Assembly (NCBI GenBank): GCA_041395385.1
Contig: JAWLAN010000010.1
Coordinates: forward strand, 1 to 64,000
DNA: 64,000 nt
Source: JAJVHZ01 sp041395385
Lineage (GTDB): Bacteria; Pseudomonadota; Gammaproteobacteria; JAJPIJ01
Direction: 5' to 3'
Position 1 is the first letter of the stretch. Each line of letters starts with the position of its first letter. The position numbers were made by a program, and so were the translations under genes. Below the pieces are notes generated by a model. The model had not been told where the DNA came from. It did no database searches and was given only the letters and a program-made list of their open reading frames with translations. Shown here one piece after another: positions 7,626 to 15,653 of the stretch.

Positions 7626-8627
7626 GTGAAATACGCGAAATACATCTTCCTCGGCATCGGTCTGCTGCTGCTCGCGAAGGTCCTGAGCGCGGTGGACTGG
7701 ACTCAGGTCAGCGCGGATCTGGCAAAGATCGGCTGGGGCGGCTTTGCCATCGTCATCGGTCTGCATGTCATTACGTTCCTGACGGACGTGGCCGGCTGGC
7801 AGCAAACATTCACCTCCTTTTCGCCGCGGGAACCGCGCTGGACTCTGCGCCTGTACGCGGTGCGCCTGGCCGGGGAGGCCTTCAACTACATCCTGCCCGC
7901 GGCCTCGATCGGCGGCGAACCGTTCAAGGCCGCGCTGCTGAAGACGCATTACCGCGTCCCTTATCGCGAGGCGGCGGCGACACTGCTGCTCGCGCGCACG
8001 GTCAATATCATCGCGCTGCTGCTGTTTCTCAGCGTGGGCTTCGTCTTCATGTTCTTCTCCGAGGCGTTTTCACAGAGCATGAAGGTGGTTGCCGCCGTCG
8101 GCCTGGGCGGTGTGGCGCTCGGCGCCGTGCAGTTCCTGGCCATACAGTGGTTCAAACTCAGCTCGTGGATCAGCCGCAAGCTCGCGCGCACGCGCTACGG
8201 CCGCAGGCTGGAGGGCGCCGTCCACGCGCTAGAGGAGTTCGACGAGCACATGGTGCAGTTCTATCGCAGCAAGCCGCTCGCGTTCCTGACGGCGCTGACG
8301 CTGGGGTTCAGCAACTGGATCCTCGGAACGCTGGAGGTCTACCTCGTGCTGGGATTCATGGGCCACCCGATCAGCTTCGCCGATGCGTGGATCATCGAGT
8401 CGCTGGCGCAGCTGATGCGCGCCAGCGCGTTCTTCATCCCCGCCGCCGTCGGCGTGCAGGAAGGGACCTTCCTGGTGGCCTGCCGCGCCGTCACCGGCGT
8501 GACCTCCACGGGCATAACAATGTCCGTGGTCCGCCGTTGTCGGGAGCTCGTCTGGGTGACGCTGGGGTTGGCGATCTACTGGTCGTATTCACTGCGCCGG
8601 CCGGCGGAACCTGCGGCAGCCCCCTGA
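7626..8627 (+). CDS. hpnL: HpnL-type membrane protein (LPG synthase TM-domain / UPF0104 family)
   Basis: A 333-residue polytopic membrane protein beginning at GTG with MKYAKYIFLGIGLLLL. It resembles the transmembrane, flippase-like half of lysylphosphatidylglycerol synthases, including LAGEAFNYILPAASIGGEPFKA and a later AAVGVQEGTFL segment. Homologues called HpnL recur in hopanoid clusters without a defined biochemical role. It is the only plus-strand gene of the lipid block, divergent from the GFA gene and convergent with the regulator that follows. By analogy with MprF-like domains, translocation of a modified lipid is possible; that is inference. Confidence 0.75.
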   Translation: MKYAKYIFLGIGLLLLAKVLSAVDWTQVSADLAKIGWGGFAIVIGLHVITFLTDVAGWQQTFTSFSPREPRWTLRLYAVRLAGEAFNYILPAASIGGEPFKAALLKTHYRVPYREAAATLLLARTVNIIALLLFLSVGFVFMFFSEAFSQSMKVVAAVGLGGVALGAVQFLAIQWFKLSSWISRKLARTRYGRRLEGAVHALEEFDEHMVQFYRSKPLAFLTALTLGFSNWILGTLEVYLVLGFMGHPISFADAWIIESLAQLMRASAFFIPAAVGVQEGTFLVACRAVTGVTSTGITMSVVRRCRELVWVTLGLAIYWSYSLRRPAEPAAAP

Positions 8628-8673
8628 TCGGCAGGCCCCGGTGACGCGTTGCCGGGGGGCGCCAGGCGCGGCC

Positions 8674-9648
8674 TCAGTGCGGCCGTGAATTGGCCCGCCG
8701 GCGCGGCTGCGGGTAAGGTCGCAGCTCCTCGGGATGGTGGCGCAGGTAGGCGAGCAGATGCCGGCGCTTCTCCGGGCCGCGGGTGTCGCCCTCGACGTGC
8801 TCGCCGGGCAGAAGATGCGGGGCGACCTCCGTCACCCGCTGATAGATTGCGCGCCAGTGCTTGCGCACGGTGTCGGTGGAAACATGCAACCGCTCGGCGA
8901 TCTCGCCGTCGGTGGCGTTGCACCACGCATGCAGCAGCACGAGCTGCTGCATCGGTGAGAATCCGAAGCGGGGAGTCACGTGTCTGAAGTAGATCGCCGG
9001 CGCGCTGCCCGGCACCGTGTCGGCCTCCGCCGTCACGAACAGGTAGGGGTGGTCCTCGTCCCGCAGCGGGACCCCGGAGCGCGCGATGTGCTCCACGTAA
9101 TCCGTGATCAGCCTGAATCCCGCGCCCTGCATATAGCCGCGCGCCGTCTCGCCGAGCACTTCGTGCACCACCCGGTTGATGCGGTGGCCGGAGAGCAGAA
9201 TGATGTGCATTTCGCGGAACATCTCGACGAGCACGTGCGCCGAGGGCTGGGTGTAGTCGTTGGTGGTGGCGCCGGTGTGCAGGATGAGCAGGTTCAGGCC
9301 CGCGCCGGCGTTCGCCTGCCGGATGCCCTCGGAATCGAGCAGGGGCGAACGCCCCTGCATATGGCGTTCGTAGACCTGCAGGGCAATGTAGGGGACGGGC
9401 CGCGCCAGGAATTCGTCGAGGAACGGATCGGAAACGAAGGCGTTGATGCTCACTGCCTCCAGAGCGCGGTGACCGTGGGCATACTGCGCCTCGATGACCG
9501 CGGAGATGATGGCGCCCTGCTCGATGAGCTCCGCCCAGACCCTCGGCAGGGCGTCGCGCACGTCCGGACGATGCGTGAAACTGTTGTGCACCATATCCAG
9601 GCATCGCGGCAGATCCGCCGCCGTGGTCAGACGATAGCGCAGCAGCAT
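8674..9648 (-). CDS. LuxR-type HTH transcriptional regulator with an unassigned sensor domain
   Basis: A 324-residue protein. The C-terminal part contains a LuxR/FixJ-like helix-turn-helix (GFSPMQQLVLLHAWCNATD, then GEIAERLHVSTDTVRKHW), where the STDTVRKH recognition helix is typical. The N-terminal ~200 residues have no receiver-type Asp pocket and I cannot assign them. They carry conserved-looking blocks such as LLILHTGATTNDYTQPS and LLSGHRINRVVHEVLGE and may bind a small ligand. I chose the ATG at 9648 because upstream codons are in an unrelated Arg-rich frame. It sits between hpnL and hpnA and is the only regulator in the phosphonate/hopanoid block, so local control is plausible. Confidence 0.75.
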   Translation of the reverse strand: MLLRYRLTTAADLPRCLDMVHNSFTHRPDVRDALPRVWAELIEQGAIISAVIEAQYAHGHRALEAVSINAFVSDPFLDEFLARPVPYIALQVYERHMQGRSPLLDSEGIRQANAGAGLNLLILHTGATTNDYTQPSAHVLVEMFREMHIILLSGHRINRVVHEVLGETARGYMQGAGFRLITDYVEHIARSGVPLRDEDHPYLFVTAEADTVPGSAPAIYFRHVTPRFGFSPMQQLVLLHAWCNATDGEIAERLHVSTDTVRKHWRAIYQRVTEVAPHLLPGEHVEGDTRGPEKRRHLLAYLRHHPEELRPYPQPRRRANSRPH

Positions 9649-9797
9649 GGTATTGGTTCTTGCCCCCGACAGGATCGTACGACTCGCCCGTGCCGCTGAT
9701 GCTATCGCGACTCTCCATCGTGGGGAATGACTCCGGGCCTCGGACCGGCCGCGGATGGGCGGCGGGCGGCCGGTGCGAGGCGCTCGCGCGCCGTCGC

Positions 9798-10793
9798 TCA
9801 GCGCGGCTTCCAGTAATGCAGGAACCAGTCGACGGCGTCGCGCAGCGCCTCCTCCGCGGGCCGCGGGTGGTAGTTGAGGTCGCGCATGGCCTTCTCGCTG
9901 GAGAAGAACATCAGCTTCCGCGCCATCTTCACGCCGTCGACGGTGGCCCGCGGTTCCCACAACCCGTAGGTGACCCGCCCCATGAGCTCCGAGAGCCGCG
10001 CGATGGGCATCACCGTCGAATGCGACAGGCGTATGCGAGGTGGTCTGCGGCCCGAGATGATGGCAATACGCTCGAGTATCTCCTTCAGCCAGAGATTCTC
10101 GCCTCCGAGGATGTAACGCTCGCCGATCTCGCCGCGGCGGTAGGCGGCGATGTGGCCCGCGGCGACGTCCTCGACGTGCACGAGATTCAGTCCCGTATCG
10201 ACGTAGGCGGGCATGCGTCCGCGCGCCGCGTCGAGGATCAGCCGGCCGGTGGGGGTGGGTTTGATGTCGTAGGGCCCGATCGGGGTCGATGGATTCACGA
10301 TGACGATCGGCAGCCGGTCCTTGCGCACCAGCCGGCGCACCTCGTCCTCGGCCATGTACTTGGAGCGCTTGTAGTCGCCGATCATGTCCTGGACGCTGAC
10401 CCGAGTATCCTCGTTGGAGGGCGTGCCGTCCGGATTCAGACCGAGTGTCGCCACGCTGCTGGTGTAGACGATGCGCTCGACGCCGGCCTCGGCGGCGGCC
10501 AGCATGATGTTGCGCGTGCCCTCGACATTGCTGCGATAGAGCTCCTGCACGTCGCGGGCCCACAGCCGGTAGTCGGCGGCGACATGGAACAGCGCGAGAC
10601 AGCCCTTCATCGCCCGCTCCAGCGATGCGCGATCGCGCAGATCGCCCTCGACGACCTCGACCTCCAGCCCTTCCAGGTTGCGGCGATCGCTGTTCGGCCG
10701 CGCGAGCACCCGCACGGGGATCTGTTCGGAGAGCAGGTGGCGGACGACGGCCGAGCCGACGAATCCGGTCGCGCCCGTGACGAACGTGGTCAT
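9798..10793 (-). CDS. hpnA: Hopanoid-associated NAD(P)-dependent sugar epimerase (HpnA)
   Basis: A 331-residue extended short-chain dehydrogenase. The Rossmann motif TGATGFVG (6-13) opens the protein, YTSSVATLG carries the active-site Ser region, and YKRSK supplies the Tyr-x3-Lys pair. HpnA-type epimerases are linked to hopanoid side-chain modification but the exact substrate is unsettled. Its ATG overlaps the stop of the upstream CDP-alcohol phosphotransferase gene (ATGA), so translation is coupled. It is the last gene of the operon running from the PhyH oxygenase through hpnN. Confidence 0.85.
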   Translation of the reverse strand: MTTFVTGATGFVGSAVVRHLLSEQIPVRVLARPNSDRRNLEGLEVEVVEGDLRDRASLERAMKGCLALFHVAADYRLWARDVQELYRSNVEGTRNIMLAAAEAGVERIVYTSSVATLGLNPDGTPSNEDTRVSVQDMIGDYKRSKYMAEDEVRRLVRKDRLPIVIVNPSTPIGPYDIKPTPTGRLILDAARGRMPAYVDTGLNLVHVEDVAAGHIAAYRRGEIGERYILGGENLWLKEILERIAIISGRRPPRIRLSHSTVMPIARLSELMGRVTYGLWEPRATVDGVKMARKLMFFSSEKAMRDLNYHPRPAEEALRDAVDWFLHYWKPR

Positions 10794-11389
10794 GCCGAGG
10801 CGCCTCTGCGGGTGCGCATAAACAGCACGAGGACCACGAGCGCCGCCGCCGGCGCGCCCACGGCGGCCAGCTTCAGAAATCCCATTGCGTATCCTCCATG
10901 CGTGACCAGTGGCAACAGATAGAGTACGTCCTCGGGTTCGAATCCCGCGTAGTTGGGCTGGCGCGTGACGGTCTTGCCGAGGCGTGCTTCCATCTCGTTG
11001 CGCATCTGGAAGATGCCGGCCACGCTCACCCCCGCGACGGCGCCCAGGACCGTGGCCGTATGACTGCCGGTGACGCCGGCCAGGCCCATGCCCAGACCGA
11101 GGAACATGCCGATGGTGATGAGCGCGTCGGAGACGAGATCGTAGTAGTGACCGAGGCGCGAGCCCTTGCCCGTCATGCGCGCCAGCTCGCCGTCGGTGTG
11201 ATCGAGGAAGGTCGACAGGGCGACCAGCCAGGCCCCGGCGTTGAACGCGCCGCGGGCCAGCAGGTACACGCCGGCAACCCCGGTGAGCAGCCGCACGGTC
11301 GTCAGATGGTTGGGCGTGACCGCCGTGGCGCGCAGCGGCGCCACCAGCCGAGCCGCCAGCATGGCATCCCAGGGCTTGTCCATGGCCAT
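10790..11389 (-). CDS. CDP-alcohol phosphatidyltransferase-family protein with intact active site
   Basis: A 199-residue membrane protein starting at MAMDKPWD. The complete signature is visible: D63-x2-D66-G-x2-AR, G80, D84 and D88 (DHTDGELARMTG, then RLGHYYDLVSD). It therefore has the last catalytic aspartate that its paralogue at 6215-6838 lacks. Several hydrophobic segments follow, including MFLGLGMGLAGV. The family joins an activated headgroup to a lipid hydroxyl. In this block the donor may be CMP-AEP and the acceptor a diglyceride or a hopanoid alcohol. The start is 15 bases beyond the end of hpnN and its stop overlaps hpnA. Confidence 0.85.
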   Translation of the reverse strand: MAMDKPWDAMLAARLVAPLRATAVTPNHLTTVRLLTGVAGVYLLARGAFNAGAWLVALSTFLDHTDGELARMTGKGSRLGHYYDLVSDALITIGMFLGLGMGLAGVTGSHTATVLGAVAGVSVAGIFQMRNEMEARLGKTVTRQPNYAGFEPEDVLYLLPLVTHGGYAMGFLKLAAVGAPAAALVVLVLFMRTRRGASA

Positions 11390-11403
11390 ATCCGCAGGGC
11401 TCC

Positions 11404-14040
11404 TCAGGCGCGCGAGGATCGGTACAGGAGGCTCATCAGGCTCGGCAGCACGAGCATCGTGCACGCCAGCGTGATGAATATTCCGATCGTGAGTATGACA
11501 CCCATGCTGGCCGTGCCGGCATGCGGCGAGATGGCCAGGTTGCCGAAGCCGCTGGCGTTGGTCATCGCGCTCAGACCGATGGCGGTGGCGGTGCTGGTGT
11601 TGAGCATCAGGCCGTCCTCGGGCGGGGCGGTGCGGAAACGGTGCACCATGTGTATGCCGTTGTCGACGCCCATGCCGAGCAGCAGCGGCAGGGCGATGAT
11701 GTTGGCGAAATTGAAGGGCATGCCGATCAGCACGGTGGCCGCGCCGGTGTACAGCGCGGCCAGCAGCAGCGGCGTCAGCACCAGTATGACGTCGACGCGG
11801 CGCTTCATGGACACCCACAGCAGCACGGTGATGGCGACCAGCGCATAGGTGAACGCCTGGGTGAACGCCTTGATCACCGCGTCGCTCGCCTCGAGATAGA
11901 CGATCGGCGTCCCGGTCGCATGCGGCAGCTCGCGGCGGACCTCGCTGACGAAGCCGCGCAGCGCGTGCGTCTCCTCCAGGTTCTCCTTCGGCACGACCTC
12001 CACCCGATAGCGCCCGTCGCCCCCCACCCAGCGCGCCCGCAGCTCCGCGGGCAGCGAGGCGAGGGTCACCGGCTCGGGATTGAGCGAGGCGGACAACGCG
12101 GCCAGTCGTCCCGGCAACGAGCCGAGCAGCGCCTGCTGCGCCTCATCGATGCGCCGGGCGCGCCCGGCCGCATCCGATCGTTCGAGATCCCCCATCAGCG
12201 CATCGAGCCGCGCGCCCAGCTCGACGTGGCTCCTGGCGCTTTCCGCGCCGAGCGCCGACCTCAGCGCGTGTAGCGCCTGCAGGGTCGATTCCGCCGTCGG
12301 CGCCGGTTGCGCGCCGGTGGCGTCGTCGTCGAGGTCGGTACCGAGGGTGAGCGCGAGATCGCTCACCATCGCCAGCTTGGCCTCCTGTTGCTCCGGCACG
12401 TAGTCCTCGACGATGCGCACCGAATCGACGCTGCCGACGTCCGTCAGGCGCGACTTGATGGCCCTGGCCTCGTTCGCGTCCCTGGCCAGCGCGACGATGG
12501 TCCAGGGCGACTGGCCGTCGCCGGCCAGCAGCGATTTGTAGGTGACGACCGATTCGGCCTTCGGATCCTGCAGGTTCAGCGGGTTGTAGTCGAAGCGCGC
12601 GTGACGCACCAGCATCACCGCGAGCACGGCCAGCACGGCGGCGGCGAGCACGACGAGGCGGTTGTGGTGCAAGGGCGCCGCCAGCAGCTTTCGAAGCGCG
12701 GCCGGCGCGCGCAGCCCCGGGATCCGCCGCTGGCTCGGGCGGCGCAGCGACAGCAGCGCCGGCAGGATCGCCAGGGTCACGAACAGGCTGATGAACATGC
12801 CGGCGCCCGAGATGATGCCGAGCTCCGCGACGCCGCGGTAGGAGGTCGGTATGAACGCGAAAAAGCCGATGGACGTCGTCAGCGTGCACAACCCGAGCGA
12901 ACCGCCGACGTGGCGCGCTGCGCGCGCCAGCGCGTCGCGATGATCGGGATCGACGATCGACAGTTCCTTGTACCGCAGGCACAGGTAGATGGCGTAGTCC
13001 GCGCCCAGCCCGATGTACATCACCGCGAACGCCACCGAGATGAGATTGAGCTCGCCGATGGCGACGGTGGCGAAAAACGCCGTGAACAGCAGGCCGAGGA
13101 TGAGAGCGGTCAGCGTGGCGAAGACGAGCCATCCGGAGCGCAGACCGAAGACCATCACCAGTCCGACCATCAGCAGCGAGCCGATGCTCGCGAGCTGCGC
13201 GCCGAGGCTGACGCTGTTGAGCTCGTCGTAGGCGAGCGCGGCGCCGCCGGTCAGCCGCACGCTCACGCCGTGCTCGGGGGTGAGCTCCAATGACGCCGCG
13301 GTCTCGCGTATCGCGCGCATCGCCGGTCCGCCCGGCAGCATCGATCCGTAATCGAGCTTCGGTCGGGTGACGAGGATCGCGCGCTTGTCCTCCGCCGCCG
13401 CCTCCCTGCCTTTGATGAGCTCCTCCCAGGACATCCGCGCGTGCCGCCCTTGCGCGAGCGCCTGCAGTGTGGCCGCAATGCGCCGAATGGCGAAATCGAG
13501 ATCGATGTCGGGCGCGTCGGGCTCGGTCAGCGCCTCCGTGAGCAGCGCGGCCAGACCGCGGAGGGTGGGATCGGCCTTGAGTCGGGCGAGAAACGGCTGC
13601 ACGCGGGCCAGATCGTCGGAGAGATCCTGGAGCTCGGTCTCATCGAGGTAGAGCAGGCCGTTGCGCCGGAAGAACTCGCTGCCCTGCGGGTAGTAGATCT
13701 CGGTGAACAGGTCCTTGCGCGCCGCCAGCGCCTGCGCGAGCCGGGCTGCCCCGTCGCGCGCCTCGTCCACGGTCGCGCCGTCGACCACGACGACGATGTT
13801 GTCGGAGTACTGCGGAAACTCCTGCTGGTATTGGATCTGGGTCTGTCGCCAGGGCAGGTCGGCCGCAAGCATGTCGGCGGTGTCGGTATTGATGCGGACA
13901 TGCTCGGCGGTATAGAGCGCACAGCCGACCGCGGCGGCCACGGCCAGCACCAGCACCGGGATTGCATGGCGCTGCACCCAGCGGAACCAGGCGTCGATCA
14001 GGCGATCGACGCGTTCCGGGAATGGCGTGGTCTCAGACAT
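11404..14040 (-). CDS. hpnN: Hopanoid-associated RND (MMPL-type) transporter HpnN
   Basis: An 878-residue RND-superfamily protein with two halves. Each has one N-terminal transmembrane helix, a large periplasmic loop and a bundle of five helices (for example LVMVFGLRSGWLVFATLTAL and VAITVLLWVSMKRRVDVILV). HpnN is known to move hopanoids to the outer membrane in Rhodopseudomonas. The GLGADYAIYLCLRY and LGMGVDNGIHMVHR segments are typical of the family. It lies between the PhyH oxygenase and the second CDP-alcohol phosphotransferase on the same strand. The size and two-fold architecture are normal. Confidence 0.9.
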   Translation of the reverse strand: MSETTPFPERVDRLIDAWFRWVQRHAIPVLVLAVAAAVGCALYTAEHVRINTDTADMLAADLPWRQTQIQYQQEFPQYSDNIVVVVDGATVDEARDGAARLAQALAARKDLFTEIYYPQGSEFFRRNGLLYLDETELQDLSDDLARVQPFLARLKADPTLRGLAALLTEALTEPDAPDIDLDFAIRRIAATLQALAQGRHARMSWEELIKGREAAAEDKRAILVTRPKLDYGSMLPGGPAMRAIRETAASLELTPEHGVSVRLTGGAALAYDELNSVSLGAQLASIGSLLMVGLVMVFGLRSGWLVFATLTALILGLLFTAFFATVAIGELNLISVAFAVMYIGLGADYAIYLCLRYKELSIVDPDHRDALARAARHVGGSLGLCTLTTSIGFFAFIPTSYRGVAELGIISGAGMFISLFVTLAILPALLSLRRPSQRRIPGLRAPAALRKLLAAPLHHNRLVVLAAAVLAVLAVMLVRHARFDYNPLNLQDPKAESVVTYKSLLAGDGQSPWTIVALARDANEARAIKSRLTDVGSVDSVRIVEDYVPEQQEAKLAMVSDLALTLGTDLDDDATGAQPAPTAESTLQALHALRSALGAESARSHVELGARLDALMGDLERSDAAGRARRIDEAQQALLGSLPGRLAALSASLNPEPVTLASLPAELRARWVGGDGRYRVEVVPKENLEETHALRGFVSEVRRELPHATGTPIVYLEASDAVIKAFTQAFTYALVAITVLLWVSMKRRVDVILVLTPLLLAALYTGAATVLIGMPFNFANIIALPLLLGMGVDNGIHMVHRFRTAPPEDGLMLNTSTATAIGLSAMTNASGFGNLAISPHAGTASMGVILTIGIFITLACTMLVLPSLMSLLYRSSRA

Positions 14041-14100
14041 GCGATTGGGAGTGGTTCAACGCGCCGCTTGCGCGCTGGTCGGGCGCGACCCGGAGCGTTC

Positions 14101-14862
14101 CTAGACGCGAAAGACGTAATTCTTGCCGGCCTCGCGCTCGCAGTCCTGCGGATAGCTCATGCGTTTGTCGGCGTAGTACCGCGATCTCTGGTCGCCGTCG
14201 GACTGCTTGCCGTAGGTCACGTACAGGATGCGTCGCCGCTGATTGGTCAGGTTGGGGCCGGATCCGTGCGGCGCGTAGGAGTCGAAGAACACGACGTCGC
14301 CGGGTTCGGTCGGATACGGCTCGAACTTCATGCCCGCCATCGCCTCCTCGGTCAGCGGCTCCCACATGCTGCCGACGACGCCGCGGTTGTGAAAGCCCTT
14401 CACCAGTTCCAGGCAGCCGTTCTCCACCGTCGCCTCGTCGATGCACAGCAGCACGGAGATGTGCAGCGACCCGTAGCGGTCCCAGCCCGCCTGCACGTCC
14501 TGGTGCGGCTTGAAGCCATCGCCGCCCGGCAGCTTGAAGTTGACCTTGTCCTTGAACAGCACGGCCGGCTCGCCGAACAGTTGGCCGACGCTGCCGCGCA
14601 TCTTTTCGTCGTCGAACAGACGCTGGAAGCCCTCGTGGTAGGGATAGAAGTTCTCCATCCGGTTGAGGATGCGGCTGCCGTCGAGCTGGCTCTTTTCGAA
14701 GTACATCATGTGGCGGCCCGGGGTCTCGGGCCAGGCCTCGATCTCGCTGGTCCAGCGGGCGATGTCCTCCATCTCCCGTTCACTGTACATGCCCCGCGCG
14801 ACCAGAAACCCGTCGTCGTGAAATGTCCGTATCTGTTCCTGCGTCAATGGACCGTGGGGCAT
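14101..14862 (-). CDS. Phytanoyl-CoA dioxygenase (PhyH) family 2OG-Fe(II) oxygenase
   Basis: A 253-residue PhyH-family oxygenase. The predicted iron ligands are H120 and D122 (FKPHQDVQAGW) and H199 (SYAPHGSGPN), with an arginine near 209-211 for 2-oxoglutarate. The ATG at 14862 is preferred because MPHGPLTQEQIRTFHDDGF is the usual family N-terminus and because a promoter occupies 14900-14928. The family includes lipid hydroxylases and also phosphonate hydroxylases such as PhnY, so in this mixed locus it could act on hopanoid or on AEP. It appears to be the first gene of the operon continuing through hpnN and hpnA. Confidence 0.85.
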   Translation of the reverse strand: MPHGPLTQEQIRTFHDDGFLVARGMYSEREMEDIARWTSEIEAWPETPGRHMMYFEKSQLDGSRILNRMENFYPYHEGFQRLFDDEKMRGSVGQLFGEPAVLFKDKVNFKLPGGDGFKPHQDVQAGWDRYGSLHISVLLCIDEATVENGCLELVKGFHNRGVVGSMWEPLTEEAMAGMKFEPYPTEPGDVVFFDSYAPHGSGPNLTNQRRRILYVTYGKQSDGDQRSRYYADKRMSYPQDCEREAGKNYVFRV

Positions 14863-14899
14863 GGTTCGAAGGCTCGTATTGGGGGCGAAAAGAGGGCGC

Positions 14900-14928
14900 T
14901 TTATAGCCGAGTAAGTGCAAGGTGACAA
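14900..14928 (-). promoter_or_regulatory. Sigma70-like promoter of the PhyH-hpnN-hpnA operon
   Basis: On the minus strand, TTGTCA (14928-14923) and TATAAA (14905-14900) are separated by exactly 17 bases. Initiation near 14893 gives a leader of about 30 bases to the ATG at 14862. Spacing and -10 sequence match the promoter at 6948-6976. Confidence 0.65.
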
Positions 14929-14933
14929 GGCGA

Positions 14934-15653
14934 TCAGGACGGCTCGCCGAGCTCGCGCTGCGCCACGGCGGCGACCCAGCGCAGGGTCGCGAGCGCGCGG
15001 CCGAATGCGCGCTGCAGCCTTAGGAGTCCGGCCAGCGCCGAAGGTTCTGACAGGAGCGCCCGGGCCAGTCGCCCGAGCCGGGGGCGTCCGTAGGCATCCG
15101 TGATGGCCGGCAGGAAGGCCGGCAGGTCGTGTGTGGCCGGGTCGGCAATCGCCCGCACGACCAGGAAGGGAACCCCGGCCTCCTGGGCCGCCGCGCCCAC
15201 CGCGGCGCTTTCCATGTCGATGGCGGAGGCGCCGGAACGGTCCCGCGCTTGTTGCCTGGAACGCCGATCGAGGAGCACAGCCCGCCCGCTGAGCAGCGGG
15301 CCGGCGTCGACGGGTTCACGTCCGCCCGCGGCCGAGGCAATGCGCCCGCGCCAGCCCGGGTCGGTTGCATATGTGCCGGATTCCGCGATTACCTGTGCCG
15401 GAAGCACAAGGGTGCCGGGCCGCAGGGCGGGGTCGATCGCCCCGGCGCAGCCCCAGCTCACGAGCGAACGGGCCCCGGCACGCAGCAGCGCTTGCGCGCC
15501 GGCGGCGGCGGGATCGAGTCCCATGCCGCAGACGAGGAGTCGGTGCGGGCCGCAGGGCAGGACGGTATCGACGGGCGGGCCGCGGAGCGGCCGCCGGCCG
15601 AGCAGCGTTCGTGCCTCGGCCGGCAGCGCGGTGAGGATCCCCGCCGGGGTCAA
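14934..15653 (-). CDS. hpnG: Hopanoid-associated phosphorylase/nucleosidase HpnG
   Basis: A 239-residue purine-nucleoside-phosphorylase-like protein. Visible landmarks are VSWGCAGAIDP (phosphate/ribose site region) and SAIDMESAAVG (the Met-Glu nucleoside-binding motif). HpnG removes adenine from adenosylhopane, giving ribosylhopane in side-chain synthesis. No ATG is suitably placed; I propose TTG at 15653-15651, which overlaps the TGA of the cyclase gene (TTGA) and gives TPAGILTALPAEA after the initiator, a typical family N-terminus. The partner HpnH radical-SAM protein is not in this window. Confidence 0.8.
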   Translation of the reverse strand: MTPAGILTALPAEARTLLGRRPLRGPPVDTVLPCGPHRLLVCGMGLDPAAAGAQALLRAGARSLVSWGCAGAIDPALRPGTLVLPAQVIAESGTYATDPGWRGRIASAAGGREPVDAGPLLSGRAVLLDRRSRQQARDRSGASAIDMESAAVGAAAQEAGVPFLVVRAIADPATHDLPAFLPAITDAYGRPRLGRLARALLSEPSALAGLLRLQRAFGRALATLRWVAAVAQRELGEPS

